From JAZNQN01 sp045590195 (GTDB taxonomy: Bacteria > Bacillota > Clostridia > UMGS1883 > UMGS1540), in the NCBI GenBank assembly GCA_045590195.1, contig JAZNQN010000065.1:66651-130650 (forward strand): a stretch of 64,000 bases of DNA, written 5' to 3'. Below the pieces are notes generated by a model. That model was given only the letters and a program-made list of their open reading frames with translations, searched no databases and was not told the DNA's origin. The translations under genes and the position numbers were made by a program. Below are positions 46,655 to 54,288 of the stretch, piece after piece. Positions within the stretch are counted from its first letter, which is position 1; each line of letters opens with the position of its first letter.

Positions 46655-47569
46655 ATGAAGAACAAAATTTTTACAAACACATTTTTTGTTGCGATAATTG
46701 CGCTACTATGTTGTGCTCTGTGGGGCAGCGCAACGCCTTTTATTAAAATCGGTTATGAGCTTATCAGAGCTAAAGAAGACGTTCCATCAACAATTTTATT
46801 TGCAGGTGCAAGGTTTTTCTTTGCAGGTATAATTACAGTTATTATTTATAGCGTTGGAAGAAGAAAATTTCTTTTGCCCAAAAAACAAAATGTTCCTAAA
46901 GTTGCTTTGGTAGGTCTTTTTCAAACAGTACTTCAGTACATTCTTTTTTATGTTGGCCTTTCCAACACATCAGGCGTTAAAGGTACGATTTTAAGCGGAA
47001 CAGGGGCGTTTTTCTCCCTGCTTATTGCGAGCCTTATTTTTAAACAGGAAAAGCTTACTTTCAGAAAGATTTTCGGCTGCATTTTAGGATTTGCCGGAAT
47101 TATTATAATCAACTTAAACGGCCTTGATTTTACAATGAACTTTTTCGGCGATGGTTTTGTTCTTTTATCGGCAGTTGCCCTTTCGTTTTCATCAGTATTT
47201 ATCAAAAAGTTTTCGCAGGATGAAGACCCTGTTGTTATCAGCGGATACCAGTTTATAATGGGCGGCGCTGTTATGATTTTAGTAGGGCTTTTGTTTGGCG
47301 GAGTTATTAAAATTGAAAGCGGAAAGGCTTTGGCGGTATTTACATATCTTTCGTTTCTTTCGGCTGTAGCATATGCGCTGTGGGGCCTTTTACTTAAACA
47401 CAACCCCGTATCAAAAGTTACAATATACAACTTTATGACACCTGTTTCGGGCGTAATACTTTCAAATTTATTGCTTACTGAGCAAAGCGGAGTATCAGTA
47501 GTAAATCTTCTTATTACATTAGTGCTTGTTTCCTCGGGAATTATTATTTTAAATTATAAAAAGGAGTAG
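46655..47569 (+). CDS. EamA/DMT family transporter
   Basis: Membrane transporter of 304 residues with ten predicted helices in two EamA repeats (about 15-150 and 165-300). Features include ALWGSATPFIKIG in helix 1 and ALWGLLLKHNPVSKV in the second repeat. The start is ATG 46655, behind ATAGGAG; a longer frame to 46619 lies inside the GDSL gene. The substrate is unknown; the operon context suggests a sugar-derived metabolite. Confidence 0.9.
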   Translation: MKNKIFTNTFFVAIIALLCCALWGSATPFIKIGYELIRAKEDVPSTILFAGARFFFAGIITVIIYSVGRRKFLLPKKQNVPKVALVGLFQTVLQYILFYVGLSNTSGVKGTILSGTGAFFSLLIASLIFKQEKLTFRKIFGCILGFAGIIIINLNGLDFTMNFFGDGFVLLSAVALSFSSVFIKKFSQDEDPVVISGYQFIMGGAVMILVGLLFGGVIKIESGKALAVFTYLSFLSAVAYALWGLLLKHNPVSKVTIYNFMTPVSGVILSNLLLTEQSGVSVVNLLITLVLVSSGIIILNYKKE

Positions 47570-47574
47570 CAAAC

Positions 47575-48477
47575 ATGAAAAAAGGACCAATTACAGGAAC
47601 ATTTATTGACGAAATTACTTATGATATTCCGTCGTCAAACTGGTCGAGAGAGCAATGGATACGCGACCTTGACCATATGCAGGAAATTGGAATTGACACG
47701 GTTATTTTTATCCGCGGCGGATTTGAAGACCAGTGTGTGTTCCCGTCGAAAGTTTTAAAAACGCCATATTCTGACGATTTAGCAGGCTTAATTTTTGAAG
47801 AAACTTCCAAAAGGAATATGAAAGTATATTTCGGGCTTTACATTTCAAACCTTAACTGGAATAACGGAAATGTTGCCGAGGAAGTTAGGATAAACAATCT
47901 TTTTATTGACGAGGTTTGGGAAAGATATGGACATTATCCTTCCTTTGAAGGCTGGTATATCCCTCACGAATTTTGCAAAGAAGCCAAAGAAACACTTGAT
48001 TTTGGTGGCATACTTCGTGATTTACCACGACTTTGTAAAGACAAAACTCCCGATAAAAAAGTATTTGTAAGCCCGTTTTTCTGCTCCACAATTGTAAGCA
48101 AAACACCCCTTACTCCTGAAGAACACTACGAGGAATGGGACAGAATGCTCTCGGTTTCCGGAAAAGAAATTGATATTTGTGCTTTTCAGGATGGTACTGC
48201 ACCAATGAACCTTATGCGCGATTATTTTGAAAAAACAAGAGATTTTTGCAGAAAGTATGATATCGAGCATTGGGTAAATGCAGAAACGTTCCACAGAGAT
48301 GTTAAAGCGTCAAATTCGCCGATTCCGTTTAACATTTTAAAGCGCAGACTTGAGATGCACAAAGAATATGCAGACAAAATTATTACATTTGAGTTTTCGC
48401 ATTTCTTAAGCCCGCAGTCGATGTATCCTTCGGCGCGAAATTTAAGCGCTCTTTACAAAGACTACTATTTCAAATAA
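47575..48477 (+). CDS. DUF4434 domain protein
   Basis: Protein of 300 residues with a TIM-barrel glycoside-hydrolase-like DUF4434 fold: GPITGTFIDEITYDIPSSNW at the start, GIDTVIFIRGGFED, YFGLYISNLNW and GWYIPHEFC. Conserved acidic and aromatic residues at strand ends suggest a carbohydrate active site, but no activity is established for the family. No signal peptide. It starts 5 bases after the transporter gene. Confidence 0.82.
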   Translation: MKKGPITGTFIDEITYDIPSSNWSREQWIRDLDHMQEIGIDTVIFIRGGFEDQCVFPSKVLKTPYSDDLAGLIFEETSKRNMKVYFGLYISNLNWNNGNVAEEVRINNLFIDEVWERYGHYPSFEGWYIPHEFCKEAKETLDFGGILRDLPRLCKDKTPDKKVFVSPFFCSTIVSKTPLTPEEHYEEWDRMLSVSGKEIDICAFQDGTAPMNLMRDYFEKTRDFCRKYDIEHWVNAETFHRDVKASNSPIPFNILKRRLEMHKEYADKIITFEFSHFLSPQSMYPSARNLSALYKDYYFK

Positions 48478-48491
48478 ATTTTAAAAAATGC

Positions 48492-48520
48492 TTGACAAAA
48501 GGGAGAAAAACCCTTATAAT
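48492..48520 (+). promoter_or_regulatory. Promoter of rpsF-ssb-rpsR
   Basis: Perfect consensus TTGACA (48492-48497), 17 bases, TATAAT (48515-48520). Transcription probably begins near 48527. Confidence 0.9.
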
Positions 48521-48530
48521 ATTTAGGTAT

Positions 48531-48554
48531 CCTTGCTCTGCACAGGTAGCAGGG
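48531..48554 (+). promoter_or_regulatory. Hairpin in the rpsF leader, possible S6:S18 autoregulatory site
   Basis: CCTTGCT (48531-48537) pairs with AGCAGGG (48548-48554) across a 10-base loop, directly at the expected mRNA 5' end and 30 bases before the rpsF start. Many bacteria carry an S6:S18-binding structure at this place. I do not see enough of its consensus to claim identity. Confidence 0.4.
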
Positions 48555-48583
48555 CCATTAGTCCAGAAGGAGGTGTAAAAGAC

Positions 48584-48871
48584 ATGAACAAATATGAAAC
48601 TATCTTTGTTTTAGACTGTACCCTTTCAGAAGAAGAGATTACAGCTTTGCAGGAAAAGTTCACAAACCTTATTGCAAAAAATGGTGAGGTTGAAAGCGTT
48701 GATGTATGGGGTAAACGCCGTTTGGCATATCCTATCGATTACAAAACAGAAGGATACTATGTTTTGGTTAACTTCAAAAGCGCTCCCGACTTCCCAAAAG
48801 AACTCGAACGTGTTTACGGAATTACAGAAGGCGTTTTGCGTACTATCGTAGTTCGTAGAGATGAAGAGTAA
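48584..48871 (+). CDS. rpsF: 30S ribosomal protein S6
   Basis: Small-subunit protein of 95 residues, with MNKYETIFVLDCTLSEEE at the start and WGKRRLAYPIDYKTEGYYVL in the middle. The start is ATG 48584, after AAGGAGG; the frame runs on upstream to 48533 through the leader but that part is not S6. It is first in the conserved rpsF-ssb-rpsR operon. Confidence 0.97.
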   Translation: MNKYETIFVLDCTLSEEEITALQEKFTNLIAKNGEVESVDVWGKRRLAYPIDYKTEGYYVLVNFKSAPDFPKELERVYGITEGVLRTIVVRRDEE

Positions 48872-48884
48872 GGAGGGTTTGTAG

Positions 48885-49313
48885 ATGCTTAACAAAGCAA
48901 TTCTTGTAGGAAGACTCACTCGTGATCCGGAAATTAAATCCACCACTAATGGGACTTCGGTACTCAACTTCACAGTAGCCATCACAAGAAGATTTAAGGA
49001 TGCAAACGGCGAGAGACAGAGCGATTTTATAAATTGCGTTGCTTTCCGCCAGACTGCTGAATTTATTTCAAATTACTTTAAAAAAGGTAATATGATTTCT
49101 GTTGATGGCACAATTCAGACCAGAACCTGGGATGATAACGAGGGTAAACGCCATTACGTTACAGAAGTTATGGTTGAAAATGCAGGCTTCATCGAAAGCA
49201 AAAGAGAAATGGATGCAGGCGGTGCTCCTATGAGAGAAGCTGCAAGCGAATCTTTGCCGGATATGCCCGCAGAATTCGGTGCTGATGTAACTGATGATGA
49301 TTTGCCATTCTAA
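48885..49313 (+). CDS. ssb: Single-stranded DNA-binding protein
   Basis: OB-fold ssDNA-binding protein of 142 residues. N-terminal MLNKAILVGRLTRDPEIKST, core FINCVAFRQTAEFI, a short linker and the acidic C-terminal tip DDDLPF that recruits replication and repair partners. It is between rpsF and rpsR. Confidence 0.97.
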   Translation: MLNKAILVGRLTRDPEIKSTTNGTSVLNFTVAITRRFKDANGERQSDFINCVAFRQTAEFISNYFKKGNMISVDGTIQTRTWDDNEGKRHYVTEVMVENAGFIESKREMDAGGAPMREAASESLPDMPAEFGADVTDDDLPF

Positions 49314-49337
49314 AATTATTGAAAGGAGTCAGTAAAA

Positions 49338-49586
49338 ATGGATAAAGAAAAAAATGAAAGACCATTTCGCGCAAGAAAAGCTAAGAAAAAAGTTTGTGCT
49401 TTCTGCGCAGATAAAGTAGAACATATCGATTACAAAGATGTTGCACGTCTTCGCCGTTATATTTCAGAGAGAGCAAAAATTTTGCCACGTCGTATAACAG
49501 GCACATGTGCAAAACATCAGCGTCAGTTGACACTTGAAATTAAAAGAGCACGTCACATTGCGCTTCTTCCTTACTCATCAGAGTAG
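49338..49586 (+). CDS. rpsR: 30S ribosomal protein S18
   Basis: Basic 82-residue protein with [39 protein letters not shown] and RHIALLPY, typical of S18. The CxxC is the zinc-binding version near residue 21. It ends the rpsF operon. Confidence 0.97.
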   Translation: MDKEKNERPFRARKAKKKVCAFCADKVEHIDYKDVARLRRYISERAKILPRRITGTCAKHQRQLTLEIKRARHIALLPYSSE

Positions 49587-49613
49587 GATAAAGTGCGTAT
49601 CAGACGCATTTAC

Positions 49614-49643
49614 AGGGCTGCAATGCAGCCCTTATTTTGTTTT
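49614..49643 (+). terminator. Terminator of rpsF-ssb-rpsR
   Basis: AGGGCTGC (49614-49621), loop AAT, GCAGCCCT (49625-49632), followed by TATTTTGTTTTTT. Confidence 0.9.
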
Positions 49644-49657
49644 TTGGGGTGAATTTT

Positions 49658-50593
49658 ATGAAAACAGTTGTACTTGACGGATATCCTTTAAACCCTGGCG
49701 ATTTAAGCTGGGAATGGTTGTCGGCCTTTGGAGAATACGAGATTTATGACAACACAAAAAAAGAAGAAATTATTTCCCGATGCAAAGGAGCGGAATTTGT
49801 TTTAACAAACAAAGTGCCCTTTGACAAAGAAATTATTGATGCTCTTCCTGCGCTTAAATACATAGGCGTAACAGGAACGGGATATAATGTAATAGACACG
49901 GAATATGCGGCGGAAAAAAGTATAACTGTTACTAACGTTCCGGCTTACAGCACAGATTTTGTGGCTCAGCACACTTTTGCGCTTATGCTTGAATACTGCA
50001 ACAGAGTTGCAATTCATAACAAGGCAGTAAAAGATGGCGAATGGGCGGTATGTCGTGATTTTACCTTTACAAAAGCATCGCTTTCGGGCCTTGCCGGTAA
50101 AACTTTGGGAATAATAGGCTACGGCCTTATCGGGCAGTATGTTGAAAGAATTGCAAGGGCTTTTGGAATGAATGTACTCATTTATTCGAGAACATACAAA
50201 CCGGGCTTTGTAGATTTTGACACTCTTTTGAAAAAAGCTGATTTCATAACACTTCACATTCCTCAAACGACGCAGACAATTGGCCTTATAAATGAAGAAA
50301 CTATTTCCAAAATGAAAGACGGCGTTGTTATAATTAACACAGCCAGGGGCGCAGTTGTAAACGAGAGAGATGTGGCAAGTGCGCTTGCAAGCGGGAAAAT
50401 AGCTTTTTATGGGGCAGATGTACTGTCAAGCGAGCCGCCGAAGGAAGACAATTTGCTTCTTAAAGAGGAAAATGCAGTTTTAACGCCTCATATTGCATGG
50501 GCATCGTTTGAGGCAAGAGAACGCCTTATGAAAGTTTTGGAAGAAAATATGACTGCTTTTGTAAGCGGAAACAAAATAAATACTGTAAACTAG
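49658..50593 (+). CDS. D-2-hydroxyacid dehydrogenase (glycerate dehydrogenase-like)
   Basis: NAD(P)-dependent oxidoreductase of 311 residues. The nucleotide-binding GIIGYGLIGQYV lies near residue 150. The catalytic triad is Arg in NTARGAVV, Glu in SSEPP and His in TPHIAW. It resembles HprA/glycerate or hydroxypyruvate reductases. The start is ATG 49658, after GGGGTG. It lies just before tRNA-Arg. The substrate is not certain. Confidence 0.92.
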   Translation: MKTVVLDGYPLNPGDLSWEWLSAFGEYEIYDNTKKEEIISRCKGAEFVLTNKVPFDKEIIDALPALKYIGVTGTGYNVIDTEYAAEKSITVTNVPAYSTDFVAQHTFALMLEYCNRVAIHNKAVKDGEWAVCRDFTFTKASLSGLAGKTLGIIGYGLIGQYVERIARAFGMNVLIYSRTYKPGFVDFDTLLKKADFITLHIPQTTQTIGLINEETISKMKDGVVIINTARGAVVNERDVASALASGKIAFYGADVLSSEPPKEDNLLLKEENAVLTPHIAWASFEARERLMKVLEENMTAFVSGNKINTVN

Positions 50594-50612
50594 GGGCTTT
50601 GGTCCCTTCTTT

Positions 50613-50687
50613 GTCTCGGTGGTCTAATGGATAAGATCGGGGATTCCGGTTCCTCTGATACGGGTTCGATTCCTGTCCGGGACACCA
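50613..50687 (+). tRNA. tRNA-Arg (anticodon CCG)
   Basis: 75-base cloverleaf with encoded CCA. Acceptor GTCTCGG pairs with CCGGGAC (one G-U). The anticodon stem GGGGA/TCCTC encloses TTCCGGT, giving anticodon CCG. The T-arm is ACGGG TTCGATT CCTGT. Its 3' part is the left attachment site of the integrated element, and the gene is intact. Confidence 0.95.
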
Positions 50688-50690
50688 AAA
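50661..50690 (+). repeat. attL (3' end of tRNA-Arg)
   Basis: The last 27 bases of the tRNA plus AAA. The core shared with the right end is ATTCCTnTCCGGGACnCCA. Confidence 0.75.
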
Positions 50691-50691
50691 T

Positions 50692-50722
50692 GGCAGTTTT
50701 TTTAACTGCCTTTTATTTTTTC
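50692..50722 (+). terminator. Terminator after tRNA-Arg, brought by the element
   Basis: GGCAGTT (50692-50698), loop TTTTT, AACTGCC (50704-50710), then TTTTATTTTTTC. It replaces the original tRNA terminator, which now lies beyond the right end at 58721. Confidence 0.8.
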
Positions 50723-50811
50723 TTATATTTCTTAAAAGTGCCTATTTTTCAAGGCTTTCGGCAGTTAATTAAAAGTTGTAAAAGAAATATAAAACAATAT
50801 AAAATAATAAA

Positions 50812-50844
50812 ATAGGCAACAAATAGGCAACAAAATAGGCAACA
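50812..50844 (+). repeat. Integrase arm-type repeats, left end
   Basis: ATAGGCAACA occurs at 50812-50821, 50823-50832 and 50835-50844, spaced 11 and 12 bases. The same decamer recurs twice at the right end, 11 bases apart, as expected for arm sites of a tyrosine recombinase. Confidence 0.75.
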
Positions 50845-50866
50845 ATTAAGATTTTAAAATTATATT

Positions 50867-51268
50867 GGGAGCGGTTATAATAACTATCGCAGAAAAGAAA
50901 TAAAAAATGGAGCAGATCTGACCGCTCCCTGGAAAAATAATCAATTCGTTCTGTTATAAGTTGTTCATCAGCGCGAAGTGATAAAGTTTTTACTGAAAAT
51001 TGAAGTTGTTTTTTGCCTTTTTCTCGTATACGCGCACGCGCGCAAAGGTTTTTTTGATGCCTTTTTGATACCTTTTTTATATTTTTTCTTGTGTAGTTTG
51101 ATATGCAAAACTCAATTATAACAAGGCTTTCAGCGGTTTTCTCGCGTGCGCGTGCGCGCAGGAGTTATTTTTGGCATATTTTTTTCGCAGCGGTGGCCGT
51201 GTGGTCTTGCCGCCCTTTTGATGAAATTGTTTTTCAGTGGTGGGGGGGTACTTATTGCGGTAACCCTC
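50867..51268. other. Gene-free left region with hairpin and GC-alternating tracts
   Basis: No convincing gene lies between the arm repeats and the sigma gene. GGGAGCGGT (50867-50875) and ACCGCTCCC (50921-50929) form a 9-bp inverted repeat. Alternating GC tracts lie at 51031-51043 (CGCGCACGCGCGC) and 51143-51159 (CGCGTGCGCGTGCGCGC). A short tandem TTTTTGATGCC/TTTTTGATACC lies at about 51052-51073. This is a candidate replication or transfer origin for the element. Confidence 0.5.
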
Positions 51269-52018
51269 TTAAAATAAATCCTCAAGCAGTAACACCGCCC
51301 TTTCGGTACTGCTTGTGTGCGTGCTCTTGAATGTATTAACTCCTGTATGCCTATATGCAAAATCTTTACGATATGCATTTTTTATTCTTTGGCTCTGCCG
51401 GAGCTTACGCATACCGATATTTTTTATTAAAATAATTTGCTTTTCTTCAGTTCCTGATACGCCTGCAATTTCTTTTACGCTCATACGCTGTAAATAAAAC
51501 TGCTTTAAAACGTTTTTAATTTCTGTCGGTAATTTTTCAAGTTCTCCGTACAAAATGCCGTAATAATCAAAATATTCAATCTTGCGGAATGTTTCAGCCG
51601 CTCCATCATCTTCTATGGTGTCGGCAAGTGTTAAGTTGTCTGTATCACTTATGGGTGCATAAATTGATGTTGTGCGAATGTCAATCTTATGCGTACCGCT
51701 CCGCAGCCCTAAAAAATCTTTTACTGCATTGTTTACATGATACGAAAGAAACGTGTTGAATTTATAACCTTTTTCGCCTTCAAAAACATTTATTGCCTTT
51801 TCTGACCCTATCCATGCCGCCGCCAATACATCTGAACTGTCATAGCCTCTTTTATTTGCATAGCTGAAATATTTGCGACAAAGGGCGCAAAGTAGCTTGT
51901 AAGTCTTTTGGTATAGCTTTTCTTTTAATTCTTTTTCCTGCTGCACTTTCGCAGCGTAAGAAATGGAAGTGTCAGCTCTAACCTTCTTGATATTTAAAAT
52001 AATATCTTCACTTGACAC
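51269..52018 (-). CDS. Sigma-70 family RNA polymerase sigma factor of the element
   Basis: 249-residue sigma-like protein. A region 2 core is seen in YDSSDVLAAAWIGSEKAI and FNTFLSYHVNNAVKDFLG (about residues 58-105). Region 4 is LEKLPTEIKNVLKQFYLQRM followed by an HTH (SVKEIAGVSGTEEKQI). No close match to housekeeping or sporulation sigmas. The start is GTG 52018, 8 bases after GGAG. It is last in the element's minus-strand operon. It may switch RNA polymerase to element promoters; a hairpin (CAAGCAGTA/TACTGCTTG, 51283-51315) lies at its 3' end. Confidence 0.8.
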   Translation of the reverse strand: MSSEDIILNIKKVRADTSISYAAKVQQEKELKEKLYQKTYKLLCALCRKYFSYANKRGYDSSDVLAAAWIGSEKAINVFEGEKGYKFNTFLSYHVNNAVKDFLGLRSGTHKIDIRTTSIYAPISDTDNLTLADTIEDDGAAETFRKIEYFDYYGILYGELEKLPTEIKNVLKQFYLQRMSVKEIAGVSGTEEKQIILIKNIGMRKLRQSQRIKNAYRKDFAYRHTGVNTFKSTHTSSTERAVLLLEDLF

Positions 52019-52029
52019 ATTAACAGCTC

Positions 52030-52878
52030 CTATGCTATAATAAATGTGTTGGTAAGAGCTGATTTAATTGCTTTGGCCTTTGTGCTTTGCGTTAAGTTAG
52101 CTCCTTTTTTTGCCTTTTTTCGTCGGAGCTTGAGATATATATTCCACCCGGTAAAGTCGTTATATGTAACAGTATAAGCATCATCGGCATCGGTTAATGT
52201 CCACCCGGGATATTTTCTCTCCCAATATGAAATATCAATAGGGGCTTTTGCTATTTTCTCAACCTCTCGCGCTGTGTACTTTGTATCGTTTGGCACAGTC
52301 TGAAGAGGTTTTTTTAAATTAAGGCTGCTTGTCCATCTTCTGCCACTTCGGCAATTCTTTTTTAAATATTCACAAAGCTTTGCGAATTTGTCCCCTTCGC
52401 CCTGCAACTCATTTAAATTCTTTCTTCCAAAATTCCAAAGGCTTAATATTTCTGCCCTGGATAACTCACAACTTAAAACAATATGATGATGCACTCTTAC
52501 AAGCTCGCCACTTTTTGTAGATGTATCAGAGGTAATGCTTATGTATTTACACTTTGGCAGCCCTTTTTTCTTGCAAAGATAGTTTAACCGGCGCAGAAAG
52601 TTTTTACAGTTCCGCTCCGCTTCTTCTACTGTCCGGGGCAACTTGCCCTCTTCATATGTTAGGTGTAAAAGCCAATCCCTAAAGTCAACAAAGTTTGTGT
52701 TTATAAGCTGAAGAAGATACCGCCTGGCGTTCTTATCGTTCATTCTCTGCTGTTTGGGAGCGGTTACGGCTTTCTTTTTCCCTCGGCCGTTCAGCTTTTT
52801 ATTTGTAAATGCTTTTATAATATCAACTTCTTTGTAGTCTTTGCCGCATATTATCTGCTTTTCTCTTGTAACAAGCAT
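52030..52878 (-). CDS. Rolling-circle replication-associated protein (HUH Rep)
   Basis: 282-residue Rep-like protein of the ORF2/G2P group found in inovirus-like and other small replicons. The FLRRLNYLCKKKGLPKCKYI stretch precedes the metal-binding HUH motif VRVHHHIVLS (near residue 130), and LCEYLKKNC (near 168) offers the nicking tyrosine, followed by RRWTSSLNLKKP. The basic N-terminus (KKLNGRGKKKA) may bind DNA. It would nick the element's origin and start rolling-circle replication. A short paralogue lies just upstream. Confidence 0.78.
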   Translation of the reverse strand: MLVTREKQIICGKDYKEVDIIKAFTNKKLNGRGKKKAVTAPKQQRMNDKNARRYLLQLINTNFVDFRDWLLHLTYEEGKLPRTVEEAERNCKNFLRRLNYLCKKKGLPKCKYISITSDTSTKSGELVRVHHHIVLSCELSRAEILSLWNFGRKNLNELQGEGDKFAKLCEYLKKNCRSGRRWTSSLNLKKPLQTVPNDTKYTAREVEKIAKAPIDISYWERKYPGWTLTDADDAYTVTYNDFTGWNIYLKLRRKKAKKGANLTQSTKAKAIKSALTNTFIIA

Positions 52879-52960
52879 TTTCTTTTTCCCTTCGTTTAGT
52901 TTTTATTACCCACTACAAGGGCGAAAGCGCCCACCTTCGAGCGCTTTTAAAAATTCAGTT

Positions 52961-53401
52961 TTATTTTTTTCTTTTAAGCCCTATTGAGCATATCCACCGT
53001 TTTTTGTGTTTGGTTTCTTCCCGGAGCTTGTCGCCCATGGTGTCCGCTCCCATCAGAAAAGAGTTGCCACATTTCCACTCATTCATGAGATAATCTGAAG
53101 AGAAGGGGCTTTTTATAAATAAATAATGCCTTGTACGTTCTTCATGCTCTGTTATAGCTGTGTAGCGCACGTTTTCCCTTCCTGCTTTATTAAGCCGATA
53201 GTTTAAACGTCTGACATAATTTTTAAATTCTGCTGCCGCTCCCTTTCGGCTTATCCTTTGGGAATGTTCAAGACATAATATTTTTGTGTCCTTGCTCTCA
53301 AAATTAAGCTCCAAAAGCTTTTTGTATCTTTCGCATGACATTTTATAGTTAACCTTGTTTTGTGCTTTTCTATGTGCTTTTCCGTTTGAAATTTCAAACA
53401 C
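52961..53401 (-). CDS. Short Rep paralogue, catalytic residues lost
   Basis: 146-residue protein that aligns by eye with the middle of the preceding Rep: YVRRLNYRLNKAGRENVRYTAIT, then TRHYLFIK where the Rep has VHHHIVLS, then KKRWICSIGLKRKK. The HUH histidines are replaced (R-H-Y) and the nicking tyrosine position reads lysine. The domain order is kept and the gene is uninterrupted, so it may be a regulator or partner rather than debris. The start is given as GTG 53401, with AGGGAG unusually close; ATG 53341 is an alternative. Confidence 0.65.
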   Translation of the reverse strand: MFEISNGKAHRKAQNKVNYKMSCERYKKLLELNFESKDTKILCLEHSQRISRKGAAAEFKNYVRRLNYRLNKAGRENVRYTAITEHEERTRHYLFIKSPFSSDYLMNEWKCGNSFLMGADTMGDKLREETKHKKRWICSIGLKRKK

Positions 53402-53441
53402 TCCCTTTTTGCTTTCTTAGTCGCTCACTTGTTACCATAAG

Positions 53442-53461
53442 CGCCGCATCAGAGCGGCGCA
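53442..53461 (-). terminator. GC-rich hairpin between HTH and short Rep genes
   Basis: GCGCCGC and GCGGCGC form a 7-bp stem with loop ATCAGA. No T-tract follows on the minus strand, so it may act as a processing or attenuation element rather than a strong terminator. Confidence 0.35.
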
Positions 53462-53487
53462 TATTCTTAAATATTGGGATTTTATAA

Positions 53488-53721
53488 TTATATTCTCCGC
53501 TCCATTGTCCATTTTTCAAAAGCGGCCTTTGATACTTTTAAATTTGTGCCAACCATTATAAGCGGAAAATCTGCCCTTCTCATAAGGTTACGCGCTGTAG
53601 GTATGGAACATTCAAGCATTTTAGCTACTTCCTTTGTGCCATAAAATATAATGCCCTGGTCTTTGTTTTCTGCCGCTTTCTGCTCTGATGCCCTTTCAAA
53701 ATCAATAACTGCGTTATTCAT
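53488..53721 (-). CDS. Excisionase-like helix-turn-helix protein
   Basis: 77-residue DNA-binding protein. The winged HTH of MerR/excisionase type spans about residues 25-75: YGTKEVAKMLECSIPTARNL then FPLIMVGTNLKVSKAAFEKW. The start is ATG 53721, placed by GGGGAG and overlapping the LysM gene by 8 bases; the longer frame to 53808 runs through that gene. It could direct excision or control the operon. Confidence 0.78.
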   Translation of the reverse strand: MNNAVIDFERASEQKAAENKDQGIIFYGTKEVAKMLECSIPTARNLMRRADFPLIMVGTNLKVSKAAFEKWTMERRI

Positions 53722-53983
53722 TAAACCCGCTCCCCTCGCTTGTAAGTAATATAATGTTTTCGCCGGCACAGTATAAATCATTACCGACGTTGGCCTTTTC
53801 CATTTCATAAAGCCACTTGCCCCATTGAATACTATTTCCGTACTCTGTGTAAAGCTCCCAGAGAGTGTCGCCCTCTTTAAGCGTGTAAGCCTTCGAGGTT
53901 AAAGGCGTGCCGCTCCCGCAAAGCAAAATCATAATTATAATTAGTGCTATTGCTAAAATTGAAACTACTATTGTTTTCTTCAT
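53714..53983 (-). CDS. Membrane-anchored LysM protein
   Basis: 89-residue protein with an N-terminal transmembrane or signal helix (KKTIVVSILAIALIIIMILL) and a LysM-like domain (about residues 32-80: YTLKEGDTLWELYTEYGN, then ENIILL). It probably faces the cell wall. RBS GGAGAGCGGAG. Overlaps genes on both sides. A wall-binding protein in such a small element is notable; its role is unknown. Confidence 0.75.
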   Translation of the reverse strand: MKKTIVVSILAIALIIIMILLCGSGTPLTSKAYTLKEGDTLWELYTEYGNSIQWGKWLYEMEKANVGNDLYCAGENIILLTSEGSGFNE

Positions 53984-54062
53984 CAGCTCCGCTCTCCTTT
54001 CTTTCGCAATCGCAATGTTCTTCCGGGTCTAAATATGCCCCGCAGTTTTTACATTTTCTCAT
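53877..54062 (-). CDS. Small zinc-ribbon protein
   Basis: 61 residues. MRKCKNCGAYLDPEEHCDC at the N-terminus gives a four-cysteine ribbon (CxxC near 4-7, CDC near 17-19), followed by an Asn/Ser-rich tail. Its last 107 bases overlap the LysM gene in another frame. RBS AAAGGAACTT. Function unknown; similar small proteins lead accessory operons in Firmicutes elements. Confidence 0.6.
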   Translation of the reverse strand: MRKCKNCGAYLDPEEHCDCERKESGADEENNSSFNFSNSTNYNYDFALRERHAFNLEGLHA

Positions 54063-54092
54063 TGTTGGTAAGTTCCTTTCTTTGTTTTATCT

Positions 54093-54110
54093 CTCGCGCG
54101 CACGCACGCG
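54093..54110. repeat. Alternating GC tract
   Basis: CTCGCGCGCACGCACGCG, purine-pyrimidine alternating. It resembles the tracts at 51031 and 51143 and sits just upstream of the minus-strand operon that those tracts follow. The surrounding 54063-54288 gap shows no supported gene. Confidence 0.5.
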
Positions 54111-54288
54111 TTTTTTTTATTAGTGGGAAAAAATCGCGCATAATTAGTAGAAACTCAAAAATAAAACTCTAAAAAACTTTAATTTGTTTCTAAATGTCCG
54201 CTGCGTAATGTTAAGCCGGGCGCGTATCCTTTCCCTTAACCACTTTTCTTTCTCTATTTCGTACTTAAGATTTAAAAATCTGCACCGG

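Noticed and set aside
51103..51330. Plus-strand open frame over the GC tracts
   Set aside because: Low-complexity reading of the GC-alternating DNA, overlaps the sigma gene end, no RBS.
54160..54288. Minus-strand open stretch encoding a basic KEKWLRERIRARLN-type peptide
   Set aside because: No ATG, GTG or TTG start and no RBS; it could be a remnant but cannot be supported.
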